Origin: Leptotrichiaceae bacterium
Lineage (GTDB): Bacteria; Fusobacteriota; Fusobacteriia; Fusobacteriales; Leptotrichiaceae
DNA length: 41,219 nucleotides
Assembly (NCBI GenBank): GCA_018060185.1
Contig: JAGOWQ010000013.1
Location: forward strand, 1 to 41,219
Reading direction: 5' to 3'
The notes under the pieces were generated by a model. It was not told the DNA's origin. It ran no database searches and saw only the letters and a list, made by a program, of their open reading frames with translations. The position numbers and the translations under genes were made by a program. The first letter of the stretch is position 1, and each line of letters opens with the position of its first letter. Positions 25,907-34,360 of the stretch are shown here, piece by piece.

Positions 25907-26815
25907 CTATTGATTTTTTATTTTTTCAAGTATTTTTTCATCAAATTTTCTATTTTTTAACATTTCTATTTCCAATTTATAAGGTGCAAATGTTTTAGAT
26001 CCTTTTTCAGAAGTCAAAGGTACATAAGGAGTTTCAAGTATTTTAGGTAAATTAGCAAATTTTTCAAAATGAGCTATAGCATTTAAAGCATCAAATCCGA
26101 TATTTCCAAATCCAAGATTCTCATGTCTATCTTTTCCTGCTCCTCTAATATTCTTGCTATCATTTAAATGAATTACTGAAATTTTATCGATTCCGACTAT
26201 TTTATCAAACTCTTTTATTACACCTTCAAAATCATTAACAATATCATATCCAGCATCATGAACATGACAAGTGTCAAAGCATACAGAAATTTTGTCTTTT
26301 AGCTTAACACCATCTATTATTCTTGCTATTTCTTCAAAATTTCTCCCACATTCAGTTCCTTTTCCTGCCATAGTTTCAATGGCAACAGTTGTTTTCTGCT
26401 CTGGCACTAAAACCTCATTTAAACCTTCTATTATTTTATTAATACCAACATCTACACCCTCTCCAACATGTGCTCCAGGGTGTAATACTATTCTTGGTGC
26501 TCCAATTGCGTCTGTTCTTTCAATTTCTGTTCTTAAAAACTGTACTGCTATTTCAAAAGTTTCAGGTTTTATTGAATTGCCTAAATTAATAATATAAGGT
26601 GCATGAACAACTATATCATTTATATCAATATTATTTTCTATCATTAATTTTAATCCATTTTCTATATTTAATTCGTCAATGGGCTTTCTTCTTGTATTTT
26701 GTGGCGCACCTGTATAAATCATAAATGTATTAGCTCCGTATGATATTGCTTCTTCAACTGATCCCAAAAACATTTTATTACCGCTCATTCCAACGTGTGA
26801 TCCTATTTTAAACAT
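25907..26815 (-). CDS. nfo: Endonuclease IV (AP endonuclease)
   Basis: 302-aa base-excision-repair enzyme that cuts 5' of abasic sites with a trinuclear zinc centre. Family signatures with metal ligands are intact: [44 protein letters not shown] and HLNDSK with [13 protein letters not shown]. Length is normal (about 280-300 aa). It overlaps the TrmH-family gene by eight bases, and GGAGG within that gene precedes its ATG. Confidence 0.97.
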   Translation of the reverse strand: MFKIGSHVGMSGNKMFLGSVEEAISYGANTFMIYTGAPQNTRRKPIDELNIENGLKLMIENNIDINDIVVHAPYIINLGNSIKPETFEIAVQFLRTEIERTDAIGAPRIVLHPGAHVGEGVDVGINKIIEGLNEVLVPEQKTTVAIETMAGKGTECGRNFEEIARIIDGVKLKDKISVCFDTCHVHDAGYDIVNDFEGVIKEFDKIVGIDKISVIHLNDSKNIRGAGKDRHENLGFGNIGFDALNAIAHFEKFANLPKILETPYVPLTSEKGSKTFAPYKLEIEMLKNRKFDEKILEKIKNQ

Positions 26816-27587
26816 TTTTTAATTCCTCCTGTTTTTCTTTCATCTTATATAAAAATATTCCTGAAGCTACACTCACATTTAATGATTCAATATCTCCATA
26901 TATAGGTATTATAGACTTAATATCTGACTGTTCTATCAAATAGTCAGAAACGCCTCCTCCTTCATTACCAAATATATAAGCATTTTTATCCTTTTGTATT
27001 ATTTTTTCATATGAAATCGAATCTTTGTGAAGGGCAGTTGAAACTATTAAGTAATCATTTTTTTTTAAAAACTCTATAATATTTTCTGGAGTTTCATATA
27101 TAATGTTTAATTTAAAAATTCCTCCCATTGTAGCTCTTACTGTTTTTGGATTATACACATCAACAGAACCCTTTGTTAATATTAAATTTTTAAAATTTAC
27201 TGCTATCATTGTTCTCATTATTGTACCTATATTTCCTGGATCTTGAATGTCGTCTAATATCACCACATCACCATTTATATCAGAAATATTATTGAGATTT
27301 TTAGTATACAAAAACATTATACCTTGACTACTCTCTTGGGTGGACACTTCATCAAAAAGATCATCTCTTAGTATTGTTAAGTTGTCATGGTTTCCTATAC
27401 TATATTTTTTATCAAAATATTCAAATTTTGATTCTTTTACTATTATTTTATTAAAATTAATGTCTTCATTTAAAAATTTTTCACCTTCTGCCTTGAAGAT
27501 ATTATTTTCATCTCTATATTTTTTTTTATCTAACTTTTTAAGTAATTTATAAAATTTATTATCAAAACTTGTTATTAAATCTCTCAT
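26808..27587 (-). CDS. TrmH/SpoU-family rRNA 2'-O-methyltransferase
   Basis: 259-aa SPOUT methyltransferase. An N-terminal substrate-binding domain (residues 1-95) is followed by the knotted domain: motif 1 [16 protein letters not shown], motif 2 [10 protein letters not shown], motif 3 [19 protein letters not shown]. This resembles RlmB/TsnR-type 23S rRNA enzymes; the exact target nucleotide is not decidable. Located between a HIT-family gene (one-base overlap) and nfo (eight-base overlap), so the three are probably translated from one message. Confidence 0.93.
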   Translation of the reverse strand: MRDLITSFDNKFYKLLKKLDKKKYRDENNIFKAEGEKFLNEDINFNKIIVKESKFEYFDKKYSIGNHDNLTILRDDLFDEVSTQESSQGIMFLYTKNLNNISDINGDVVILDDIQDPGNIGTIMRTMIAVNFKNLILTKGSVDVYNPKTVRATMGGIFKLNIIYETPENIIEFLKKNDYLIVSTALHKDSISYEKIIQKDKNAYIFGNEGGGVSDYLIEQSDIKSIIPIYGDIESLNVSVASGIFLYKMKEKQEELKNV

Positions 27588-27928
27588 TATTTATTTAACA
27601 CTCCAATTTTTTCTCCACCTAGCAAATGATAATGAATGTGAAAAACTTCTTGTCCACCATTTCCATTTATGTTAGTAATAACTCTATATCCGTCTTTTGC
27701 TATTCCTAAGTCTCTTGCTATCTTTGCTAATACAAGTTGCAGTTTTCCAAGTAATAACGCATCCTCTTCTGTTGCTTCATCAAGATTTCTTATTTCCTTT
27801 TTCGGTATTACTAAAATATGGATTTTAGCAACAGGATTTATATCATGAAAAGCTAAAAACTCACTATCTTCGTAAACTATATTTGCAGGTATTTCTTTAT
27901 CTATTATTTTTTTAAATATTGTTGACAT
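27587..27928 (-). CDS. HIT-family (Hint-type) nucleotide hydrolase
   Basis: 113-aa histidine-triad protein, probably hydrolysing adenosine phosphoramidates. The triad is His97-x-His99-x-His101 (FHIHYHLLGG), with ILVIPKKEIRNLDE and GYRVITNINGNGGQEV as the other family blocks. AAGGAG precedes the ATG. It leads the HIT-TrmH-nfo group, with tight overlaps downstream. Confidence 0.95.
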   Translation of the reverse strand: MSTIFKKIIDKEIPANIVYEDSEFLAFHDINPVAKIHILVIPKKEIRNLDEATEEDALLLGKLQLVLAKIARDLGIAKDGYRVITNINGNGGQEVFHIHYHLLGGEKIGVLNK

Positions 27929-27988
27929 ACATTCTCCTTATTTCGTATTTTAAAATAAAAATTTTCTCATATTAAAAATTATTATTTT

Positions 27989-28417
27989 TTATTCTTCAAT
28001 TTTACAAACTCTTTTAGCATGTCTACCACCTTCAAATTCTGTACCTATAAATGTATCCACACATGCCTTTGCTAGTTCGTCTCCTATTACTCTAGCACCT
28101 AATGCTATAACATTAGCATTATTATGTAATCGTGATAATTTTGCTGTAAATTCGTTATGAGCAAGTGCTGCTCTTATTCCTTCAACTTTATTTGCAGAAA
28201 TAGAAATTCCTATTCCTGTTCCACAAATTAATATTCCATATTGAGCTTTTCCTTTTAATATATATTTGCTTAATTCCTTTGCAATATCTGGATAGTCTAC
28301 AGAATCTAACGTATTTGTTCCTATGTTTATTACTTCATGCCCTTGTTTTCTCAAATGCTCTTTTATCATATTTTTCAAATCCACTCCTGCGTGGTCATTT
28401 CCTATAACTAATTTCAT
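27989..28417 (-). CDS. rpiB: Ribose-5-phosphate isomerase B
   Basis: 142-aa isomerase of the pentose phosphate pathway (LacAB/RpiB family). Catalytic Cys65 lies in ICGTGIGISISANK, the substrate loop GNDHAG is at 6-11, and NEFTAKLSRLHNNANVIALGARV is the C-terminal signature. AAGGGAA is the ribosome site. Related LacA/B or allose-phosphate isomerases share the fold, but the motif set favours RpiB. It is preceded by a terminator that ends the hpt operon and probably has its own promoter. Confidence 0.95.
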   Translation of the reverse strand: MKLVIGNDHAGVDLKNMIKEHLRKQGHEVINIGTNTLDSVDYPDIAKELSKYILKGKAQYGILICGTGIGISISANKVEGIRAALAHNEFTAKLSRLHNNANVIALGARVIGDELAKACVDTFIGTEFEGGRHAKRVCKIEE

Positions 28418-28457
28418 AATTTTAAATTCCCTTCTTTATATAGTTTATTTTTAAAAA

Positions 28458-28504
28458 AATATATACTAAAATAATCTTTCAAAAGATTATAACTAGTATA
28501 TATT
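28458..28504 (-). terminator. Terminator after the thioesterase gene
   Basis: Nested hairpin: outer 11-bp stem (AATATATACTA / TAGTATATATT) and an inner stem TAATCTTT / AAAGATTA with a two-base loop. On the minus strand seven U follow. It lies six bases past the thioesterase stop. Confidence 0.85.
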
Positions 28505-28509
28505 AAAAT

Positions 28510-28914
28510 TTAACCTTTCAGTATAGCCAACATATCTTTTGAGATTCTTTTGAGATTGCCATTAATATCTATGAATACATTTGTTGTCTCAGCAATTACT
28601 TTTAATACATTGTTTTTATCATAAATTTCATAATAAAATTCTATTTTTATATTGTTTATTTTTTTGATTTCTACAAAAATTTCTATCTCATCATCATATT
28701 TTACAGAGTCAATATATTTTATATTTAAAGTTTTTACAGGAAGCATAAAACCCATATCTTCAATTTCTTTATAAGGAAATATATCTCTAAAATACTCTGT
28801 TCTTGCTACTTCCATCCATTTTAAGTAATTTGCATGATAGACTACACCCATATGATCTGTATCGTAATAATAAACTCTTATTTTAAAACTTTTTTTTCTT
28901 AAGTTTTGAATCAT
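28510..28914 (-). CDS. YbgC/FadM-type acyl-CoA thioesterase (hot-dog fold)
   Basis: 134 aa. YYYDTDHMGVVYHANYLKWM holds the catalytic Asp and the conserved HANY block of 4-hydroxybenzoyl-CoA/YbgC thioesterases; the remainder is the expected beta sheet (FYYEIYDKN, TTNVFIDINGN). Substrate probably a short or medium acyl-CoA or acyl-ACP, inferred from family only. It sits three bases after khpA with AAGGAA as ribosome site, so it belongs to the khpA-containing operon and is its last gene. Confidence 0.92.
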   Translation of the reverse strand: MIQNLRKKSFKIRVYYYDTDHMGVVYHANYLKWMEVARTEYFRDIFPYKEIEDMGFMLPVKTLNIKYIDSVKYDDEIEIFVEIKKINNIKIEFYYEIYDKNNVLKVIAETTNVFIDINGNLKRISKDMLAILKG

Positions 28915-28917
28915 AAA

Positions 28918-29160
28918 TTATAATTCCTTAACTTCTATTCTTACAGTTCTTTTTTCCTTTTTAGCAATAGAAGATATCAAAACTCTAAGAGAGCTTATTA
29001 TTCTACCATTTTTACCTATTACTTTTCCAATATCTTCCTTACTTACATTTATCACTATATCAATCATTTTTCTTTTTTCATTACTTTCTATGGTATAATT
29101 ACCATTTGCTTCCAATAAATTTTCTAACCAAAAATTAACTGTTTCAAAATATTTACTCAT
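28918..29160 (-). CDS. khpA: KH-domain RNA-binding protein KhpA
   Basis: 80-aa single KH domain. The GKVIGKNGR loop (GxxG) and surrounding IVINVSKEDI...IISSLRVLISSIA pattern match KhpA/YlqC, which pairs with KhpB/Jag in Gram-positive and related bacteria and binds many small RNAs and mRNAs. AAGGAG precedes the ATG. In many genomes khpA neighbours rpsP/ffh; here it lies between a DUF4911 gene and a thioesterase. Confidence 0.93.
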   Translation of the reverse strand: MSKYFETVNFWLENLLEANGNYTIESNEKRKMIDIVINVSKEDIGKVIGKNGRIISSLRVLISSIAKKEKRTVRIEVKEL

Positions 29161-29181
29161 TTTATTTCTCCTTTCGCAATA

Positions 29182-29421
29182 TCATAATATTCCAAGCCAT
29201 TCTCTCTTTTCAAGAATGACAATTTCAATTTTATTTTCTTTAAGTTTTTTTATTATAGAATCCATTTCATCTATTAAATAAGAATTTGTTATTATTTTTA
29301 TAATTCCTTTATGATTATCAAGAGTTCTTACATTTCCCGTTCCTTCATAAGCTTCAATAATTTTATTAATAAAATCTATATGTTCTTTTTTAGTTTGAAT
29401 GATATATTCCCAGCTTTTCAA
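29182..29421 (-). CDS. DUF4911-type small protein of unknown function
   Basis: 79 aa, with a TTG start at 29421 preceded by AGGAG. The pattern YIIQTKKEHIDFINKIIEAYEGTGNVRTLD followed (in pieces) by KGIIKIIT and IIKKLKENKIEIVILE fits DUF4911 as I remember it: a short alpha/beta domain found near translation genes in Fusobacteria and Clostridia. Function unknown; the fold resembles small nucleotide- or RNA-binding domains. Located between rsmA and khpA, in the same direction and 21-47 bases from each. Confidence 0.75.
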   Translation of the reverse strand: MKSWEYIIQTKKEHIDFINKIIEAYEGTGNVRTLDNHKGIIKIITNSYLIDEMDSIIKKLKENKIEIVILEKREWLGIL

Positions 29422-29468
29422 AATTTTCTCCTATTTTTTACTTATTATAACACAATAAATAAAATTTT

Positions 29469-30296
29469 CTAATTATTTTCTTTTAATATTTTTATAAAAT
29501 CAATAAATTCTTGAACAGAAAATTCTTCTGTTCTAGCCAATTTTGATTTACCAATCTTTGTTAGAGCATCACAGACCATATTTTTAGTATATCCTAATCC
29601 CATCAGATTATTTCCTATACTTTTTCTTTTATTTGAAAAAGCAGATTTTAAATATTTAAAATATTCCTTTTCTGAAATTTGACTCTCATATTCCTTATTT
29701 TTTAATATTTCTATTTTTAAAAATGCAGAATCTACTTTAGGTACAGGAGTAAATTTTTCTTTTGGGACAGTAAACAGATATTCAGCATTAGCATAAAATT
29801 GAACTGCGTGAGTAAGAATACTCATATCTTTACTATTAGGTTTAGAAGATATTCTTTTTGCAACTTCTTTTTGAACCATTAAATAAATTTCTGAAATATC
29901 TTCTCTATAATCAATTAATTTATTTATTATAGGTGATGTAATATAATAGGGAATATTTGCTACAACTTTTATTTTTTTATTTTCTGCAATATATTTTAAT
30001 AAATCAACTTCCATAAAATCTTCATTAATTAATTTAAAATTTTCATTATTTTCAAATTTTTTCATTAATTTGGGTATTAAATCTTTATCTATTTCAAAAG
30101 CAGTTACCCTTTTAGATTCTTCTATTAATTTACCTGTTAAAAATCCTAATCCTGGACCTATTTCAATAACATCTGTCTCTTTATCTATATTTGATATCTC
30201 TATTATATTTTCAAGTAAAGATGCATCCTCTAAAAAATTTTGTCCATATTTCTTTTTAGCTTCGTAATTAGCTCGATTAACTTTTTCCTTAGCCAT
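29469..30296 (-). CDS. rsmA: 16S rRNA (A1518/A1519) dimethyltransferase
   Basis: 275-aa KsgA/RsmA methyltransferase, modifying two adjacent adenosines in helix 45 during 30S assembly. Family motifs: KKYGQNFLED at the N-terminus, VIEIGPGLGFLTG (SAM loop), NIPYYITSPI (motif IV catalytic NxPY) and KFTPVPKVDSAFL; the helical C-terminal domain includes FSNKRKSIGNNL. It overlaps hpt by eight bases; AGGAGA in the end of hpt is the ribosome site. Confidence 0.97.
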   Translation of the reverse strand: MAKEKVNRANYEAKKKYGQNFLEDASLLENIIEISNIDKETDVIEIGPGLGFLTGKLIEESKRVTAFEIDKDLIPKLMKKFENNENFKLINEDFMEVDLLKYIAENKKIKVVANIPYYITSPIINKLIDYREDISEIYLMVQKEVAKRISSKPNSKDMSILTHAVQFYANAEYLFTVPKEKFTPVPKVDSAFLKIEILKNKEYESQISEKEYFKYLKSAFSNKRKSIGNNLMGLGYTKNMVCDALTKIGKSKLARTEEFSVQEFIDFIKILKENN

Positions 30297-30846
30297 TATA
30301 TAATTCTTCTCCTGCTAAAGCAACATAAGGTATATTTCTATACTCTTGTTTGAAATCAAGACCATAACCTAAAACAAATTCATTAGGTATTTCAAAACCA
30401 ACATATTGAATGTCTATTTCTACTTCTCTTCTTGATTTTTTGTCAAGTAAAGTGCATAAAGCAACTTCCTTTGCTCCTCTTCCACCTAACATTTTAAGTA
30501 CTTTTTTTAAAGTAAGACCAGAATCAACTATATCTTCTACAACTAATACATTTTTACCTTTAACACCATCTTCTAAATCTTTTATTATTTTTACTTCTCT
30601 CGAAGATTCAAAATCATCACCATAACTTGAGACTTGCATAAAATCCATAGTTAACGGTAATTTAATTTCCCTCACTAAATCAGCCATAAAAATAATAGAT
30701 CCTTTCAACAAACTAACAACCACTAACGGAGTTTCATCATCTTTGAAATCTCTTGTGATTTCTTTTCCTAACTCTCTAATTCTCGAAGCTAGCGCTTCTT
30801 TTGTTATTAGTTGACTAGCTATTCCAAATTCCCAATTTCTTTCCAT
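30289..30846 (-). CDS. hpt: Hypoxanthine phosphoribosyltransferase
   Basis: 185-aa purine salvage enzyme making IMP (and GMP) from the base and PRPP. The PRPP loop VLVVEDIVDSGLTLKKV is intact, as are the SLLKGSIIFMADLVR and LDFMQVSSYG blocks and the C-terminal VGFEIPNEFVLGYGLDF. GGAG precedes the ATG. First gene of the hpt-rsmA-DUF4911-khpA-thioesterase run, which ends at the terminator 28458-28504. Confidence 0.96.
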   Translation of the reverse strand: MERNWEFGIASQLITKEALASRIRELGKEITRDFKDDETPLVVVSLLKGSIIFMADLVREIKLPLTMDFMQVSSYGDDFESSREVKIIKDLEDGVKGKNVLVVEDIVDSGLTLKKVLKMLGGRGAKEVALCTLLDKKSRREVEIDIQYVGFEIPNEFVLGYGLDFKQEYRNIPYVALAGEELYNG

Positions 30847-30910
30847 TGTTCTACTCCATTCTTATTTTATTATTTACTTTTAAATTTAATATATTTTATA
30901 TATAAATAAA

Positions 30911-30944
30911 ATATAATCCTTAACTATTATTCTAAGGATTATAT
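30911..30944 (-). terminator. Terminator after the alpha/beta hydrolase
   Basis: Perfect 12-bp stem ATATAATCCTTA / TAAGGATTATAT with a ten-base loop, about 48 bases past the hydrolase stop. T-rich sequence follows on both strands (TTTTATTTAT on the minus, CATTTTTTT on the plus). Confidence 0.75.
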
Positions 30945-30992
30945 CATTTTTTTATATTTTATTCAATTGGTAATATGCTATGTTTTAATTAT

Positions 30993-32060
30993 TTATTTCA
31001 AATTATTTCTAAAAAAACTTTCAAATTTATCGTATGGAATTTTTCCAGCATTATTATCATATAAATCAACATGGCTTGCATCTTTAATGATAAATAATTC
31101 TTTATTTTTACTTCCAACTGCCTTATACGCATCTTCTGAGAAATAAAGTGAATGTGCTTTTTCACCCGCCACAATTAATGTCGGTATTCTAATTTCGCTT
31201 GCATAACTTAATAACGGCATATTCATAAATGATAGTGCACTAGTTAAAGACCAAGAACCATTTGAATTAATTGAACGTGCATGAAATCCACGAGGTTTTT
31301 TATAATAGCTTGCATAATCTGCTATAAATTTTGGTGTATTTTCATCTGGATTTTCAGGAAGTCCACCAGGAGTTGGTGTATTGTTTCCATTTTCTGCATC
31401 TATCCAACGCTGATTATTTAGTTGTTGTAATGTTTTAAATCTATCTTCAGTTGTCATACTATCGTTGTACCCCTTAGACATTAATCTAGTCATGTCATAC
31501 ATTGTTGATGTAGCAACTGCTTTTATTCTAGTATCCATAGAAGCCACATTTAATGCCATTCCTCCCCATCCACAAATTCCTAATACTCCTATTTTATCTC
31601 TATCTACAAAAGTTTGTAATCCTAAAAAGTCTACTGCTGAACTAAAATCTTCAGTGTTAATATCTGGTGAGGCTATATTTCTTGGTTCTCCACCACTTTC
31701 TCCAGTATACGAAGGATCAAAAGCTACTGTTACAAATCCTCTTTCTGCCAATGTTTGTGCGTATAATCCTGAAGACTGTTCTTTTACTGCTCCAAATGGA
31801 CCTGATATTGCTATTGCAGGCAACTTTTTATTTCCTATATTTTTAGGAACATATAAATCAGCTGCTATTACTATACCATATCTATTTTTGAATGAAACTT
31901 TCTGATGATCTACCTTATTACTTTTAGGAAATTTTTTATCCCATTCTTTTACATAATTTTTTTCTACTTCCATAGTTTTTCTAACTCCTTTAATATTTGA
32001 ATATGAATTTATTCCTCCAATGATGAACAGTAAAGCTGCACACAATACTATTTTTTTCAT
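30993..32060 (-). CDS. Exported alpha/beta hydrolase with a Cys nucleophile elbow
   Basis: 355 aa with a signal peptide (KKIVLCAALLFIIGGINSYS). The core resembles dienelactone-hydrolase/YcjY-type enzymes: AISGPFGAVKEQ oxyanion region, AFDPSYTGESGG, nucleophile elbow GICGWGG with Cys163 where most family members have Ser, VAGEKAHS (acid region) and DASHVDLYD (His). A Cys elbow is common in this subfamily and not evidence of inactivation. Substrate unknown. It is the last gene behind an acetyltransferase and a cyclophilin-like lipoprotein, divergent from a LysR regulator. Confidence 0.88.
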   Translation of the reverse strand: MKKIVLCAALLFIIGGINSYSNIKGVRKTMEVEKNYVKEWDKKFPKSNKVDHQKVSFKNRYGIVIAADLYVPKNIGNKKLPAIAISGPFGAVKEQSSGLYAQTLAERGFVTVAFDPSYTGESGGEPRNIASPDINTEDFSSAVDFLGLQTFVDRDKIGVLGICGWGGMALNVASMDTRIKAVATSTMYDMTRLMSKGYNDSMTTEDRFKTLQQLNNQRWIDAENGNNTPTPGGLPENPDENTPKFIADYASYYKKPRGFHARSINSNGSWSLTSALSFMNMPLLSYASEIRIPTLIVAGEKAHSLYFSEDAYKAVGSKNKELFIIKDASHVDLYDNNAGKIPYDKFESFFRNNLK

Positions 32061-32105
32061 TTTTATCCCTCCTATTTTTATTTATATTATATATTATATT
32101 TAAAT

Positions 32106-32672
32106 CTATAAATTAGATTTTATTATTTTAGCTGGTACACCTCCAACTATGACATTGTCAGGAACATCTTCTGTAACCACTGCTCCTGCTGCTACAATAG
32201 AATTTTTTCCTACTGTTACTCCAGGTAATATTGTTGCATTTGCACCAATCCACGCATTTTCTTTTATAAGAATAGGTGAAGCAATAATACCACGCCTTTT
32301 TTCAGGATCAATAGAATGATTTACCGAAAGTAGTTTTGCTCCTGGACCTATTAATACTTTATCTTCAATAGTTATTCCTCCTAAATCTGTAAACATAACT
32401 CCTATATTTATAAAAATATTTTTGCCAAATTTTATATGTTTTCCAAAATCTGTATAAAAAGGTAGCATTATTTCAACTGATTCATCTATTTTTTCTCCTA
32501 TGATTTGTTCTATAATATTTATTCTATCTTTTAAAGAATGGATTTCATTATTCAATTTTAGAATATTTTTAGAATTTTCATATAGTATTTCATGTATTTC
32601 TTTATAAATTTCATCTTTAGGTAATATATATCTATCTTTTATTTCTTCTTCAAAAATATTTTTAAACTTCAT
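32106..32672 (-). CDS. Left-handed beta-helix acetyltransferase (LacA/NodL/Maa type)
   Basis: 188 aa. After a helical N-terminal maltose-acetyltransferase-like domain (residues 1-65) the protein is a hexapeptide-repeat helix: INIGVMFTDLGGITIEDKVLIGPGAKLL, the VNHSIDPEKRR loop with the catalytic His, AWIGANATILPGVTVGKNSIV and VIVGGVPAKIIKSNL as in galactoside or maltose O-acetyltransferases. Acetyl acceptor unknown. Cytosolic, unlike its two exported neighbours. Ribosome site GGAAG is modest. Confidence 0.9.
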   Translation of the reverse strand: MKFKNIFEEEIKDRYILPKDEIYKEIHEILYENSKNILKLNNEIHSLKDRINIIEQIIGEKIDESVEIMLPFYTDFGKHIKFGKNIFINIGVMFTDLGGITIEDKVLIGPGAKLLSVNHSIDPEKRRGIIASPILIKENAWIGANATILPGVTVGKNSIVAAGAVVTEDVPDNVIVGGVPAKIIKSNL

Positions 32673-32726
32673 TATTTTATTTCCTTCCTAACTAAATTAA
32701 TAATTTATATTTTTAATACCTGTTTT

Positions 32727-33215
32727 CTATTCATTTTTTTCAAAAGTTACTTCAAAATCATTTTTATAATCTTCTAGCCATTTTCCTCCTTCCAATATAT
32801 GACCTAATTTTACAAGTCCACTAGCATATGGTCCATTGTTATAAAAAATTGCTATATTACCCCAAGGAGCATACAATGATATATCTCCTGGTTTTCCTGC
32901 TGATGATTTTGGAGAGTCACTTATATCAAGATTGAATTTTTTTCCCAAATCACTTACTTTTTCTGCTCTTGCATAATCTGTCAATTTCATTTTTAAAGGA
33001 AGCATATTATAAAAATCTTTAGCTGCTTTTGTTTTTAAAAGCTCAACATTATAATTTTTTCCATTTACTTTCATTAATACTTTCATTTTTTCATTCACCT
33101 CATTTTTAATTATCTCAGATTTTTTTTCTTCGATTTTAATTTGGGCATTAGCTTTATTTTCACATGATAATATCAATATAATAACTTGTATTAATAAAAA
33201 AGATTTAATTTTCAT
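32727..33215 (-). CDS. Lipoprotein with a cyclophilin-like fold
   Basis: 162 aa. The signal ends in a lipobox (LILSC, Cys18), so the protein should be lipid-anchored. After a charged linker, residues about 50-158 match the small cyclophilin-like domain (TM1367 type): VNGKNYNVELLKTKAAKDFYNMLP, then GKPGDISLYAPWGNIAIFY and ASGLVKLGHILEG. These lack clear prolyl-isomerase activity residues and their function is unknown. GGAGGAA precedes the ATG. It is the first gene behind a strong promoter and heads the acetyltransferase-hydrolase set divergent from LysR. Confidence 0.85.
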   Translation of the reverse strand: MKIKSFLLIQVIILILSCENKANAQIKIEEKKSEIIKNEVNEKMKVLMKVNGKNYNVELLKTKAAKDFYNMLPLKMKLTDYARAEKVSDLGKKFNLDISDSPKSSAGKPGDISLYAPWGNIAIFYNNGPYASGLVKLGHILEGGKWLEDYKNDFEVTFEKNE

Positions 33216-33262
33216 TTAATTTCCTCCAAATTTTATATATACTTTATTTATTAATTTAATCT

Positions 33263-33291
33263 ATTATATTATATTTATTTTTTTATAACAA
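33263..33291 (-). promoter_or_regulatory. Promoter of the cyclophilin-like/acetyltransferase/hydrolase genes
   Basis: TTGTTA (33291-33286), exact 17-base spacer, TATAAT (33268-33263). It directs transcription away from the LysR gene and leaves a leader of about 40 bases. Confidence 0.8.
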
Positions 33292-33377
33292 ATACATTAA
33301 AATTATACTTTTATATAATTTTTAGTTATAGTTATAAAATATTCAAATAATTTTATATTTTATTAAAATTTTAATTA

Positions 33378-33418
33378 TTGACTTTTATTGACTTAAAGTA
33401 TACTCTATATTGTATAAG
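33378..33418 (+). promoter_or_regulatory. LysR gene promoter region with a direct repeat and a dyad
   Basis: Two ATTGACTT elements repeat with a 10-base period (33377-33384 and 33387-33394). The second provides a -35 TTGACT with TATAAG 19 bases downstream (33413-33418), or TGTATA at 17 bases. The dyad TATAC-N8-GTATA (33399-33416) covers the core promoter and is a plausible LysR-type binding site; assignment is tentative. Confidence 0.45.
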
Positions 33419-33451
33419 ATATATTATCATATAATAAAGTGAGGAAACTAT

Positions 33452-34327
33452 ATGGACATAAAAATTTTAAAATATTTCATAGCTGTTGCTGAAGAAAAAA
33501 CTATTAGTAAAGCTGCTCAAAAACTTTATATCTCACAACCTGCTTTATCAAAACAACTTAAAGAACTAGAAAACGAGCTAGATTTACAACTATTTGAACG
33601 TGGAAGTAGAAATATAAAACTTACAGAAGACGGTGCTTTTTTATTAACTCAAGCTAATGAAATTGTAGAATTAATGGATAAAACTTTAAATAATTTAAAT
33701 AAAAATAAGGAAGTTAATGGTGAAATATACATTGGTTCTGGAGAGACAAAAGGTGTTGAAACAATTATACCTACAATAAATAGGGTTTTAACTGATTATA
33801 AAAACGTAACTTTTGACTTTTATAGTGGAAACGCTAATGAAATTATGGAAAAAATTGAAAAAGGAGTTTTAGATTTTGGAATCGTAATAGAGCCTGTTTA
33901 TAAAAAAGATTATAATCACATAAGGCTCCCATACAAAGAAACTTGGGGACTTCTTACAGCTAAAAATGGAATTTTTAAAGGAAATAAAGTTATTTCTCCA
34001 AAAGATATAATGAACATTCCCTTAATGGTATCAAAGCAGAGTTTTCATGATCAAATTCTTTCTAACTGGTTAGGAGAAAATTTATATAACTTAAATGTAG
34101 TTTCTACGTATAATCTTCTTTACAACGCTTCTATTTTAGTTAATAATAATATCGCCCACGCAATTTGTATTGAAAACATAATAAATACTGAAAATACTAA
34201 TTTAAAATTTATTCCTTTTTCACCACATTTAAATTCTGAACTTAGTATTATATGGAAAAAAAATAAAAAATTGTCGCGTGCTGCTGAAAAATTTATACCT
34301 ATATTAAAAACATTTATTTATACGTAA
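33452..34327 (+). CDS. LysR-family transcriptional regulator
   Basis: 291 aa. The N-terminal winged helix is classic: LKYFIAVAEEKTISKAAQKL, then YISQPALSKQLKELENEL and LFERGSRNIKLTEDG. The C-terminal periplasmic-binding-like effector domain covers about residues 90-290. Ribosome site GTGAGGA. By the usual logic it controls itself and the divergent cyclophilin-like/acetyltransferase/hydrolase genes, which share the 236-base intergenic region; effector unknown. Confidence 0.96.
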   Translation: MDIKILKYFIAVAEEKTISKAAQKLYISQPALSKQLKELENELDLQLFERGSRNIKLTEDGAFLLTQANEIVELMDKTLNNLNKNKEVNGEIYIGSGETKGVETIIPTINRVLTDYKNVTFDFYSGNANEIMEKIEKGVLDFGIVIEPVYKKDYNHIRLPYKETWGLLTAKNGIFKGNKVISPKDIMNIPLMVSKQSFHDQILSNWLGENLYNLNVVSTYNLLYNASILVNNNIAHAICIENIINTENTNLKFIPFSPHLNSELSIIWKKNKKLSRAAEKFIPILKTFIYT

Positions 34328-34329
34328 AT

Positions 34330-34357
34330 AAAAGGAACTTTTTAAAAAGTTCCTTTT
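34330..34357. terminator. Bidirectional terminator between LysR and the DXS-like gene
   Basis: Perfect 28-base palindrome with AAAGGAAC / GTTCCTTT arms, effectively an 11-12 bp stem with a small A/T loop. It directly follows the LysR stop and lies three bases past the convergent dxs-like stop; T runs on both sides. Confidence 0.9.
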
Positions 34358-34360
34358 TCA

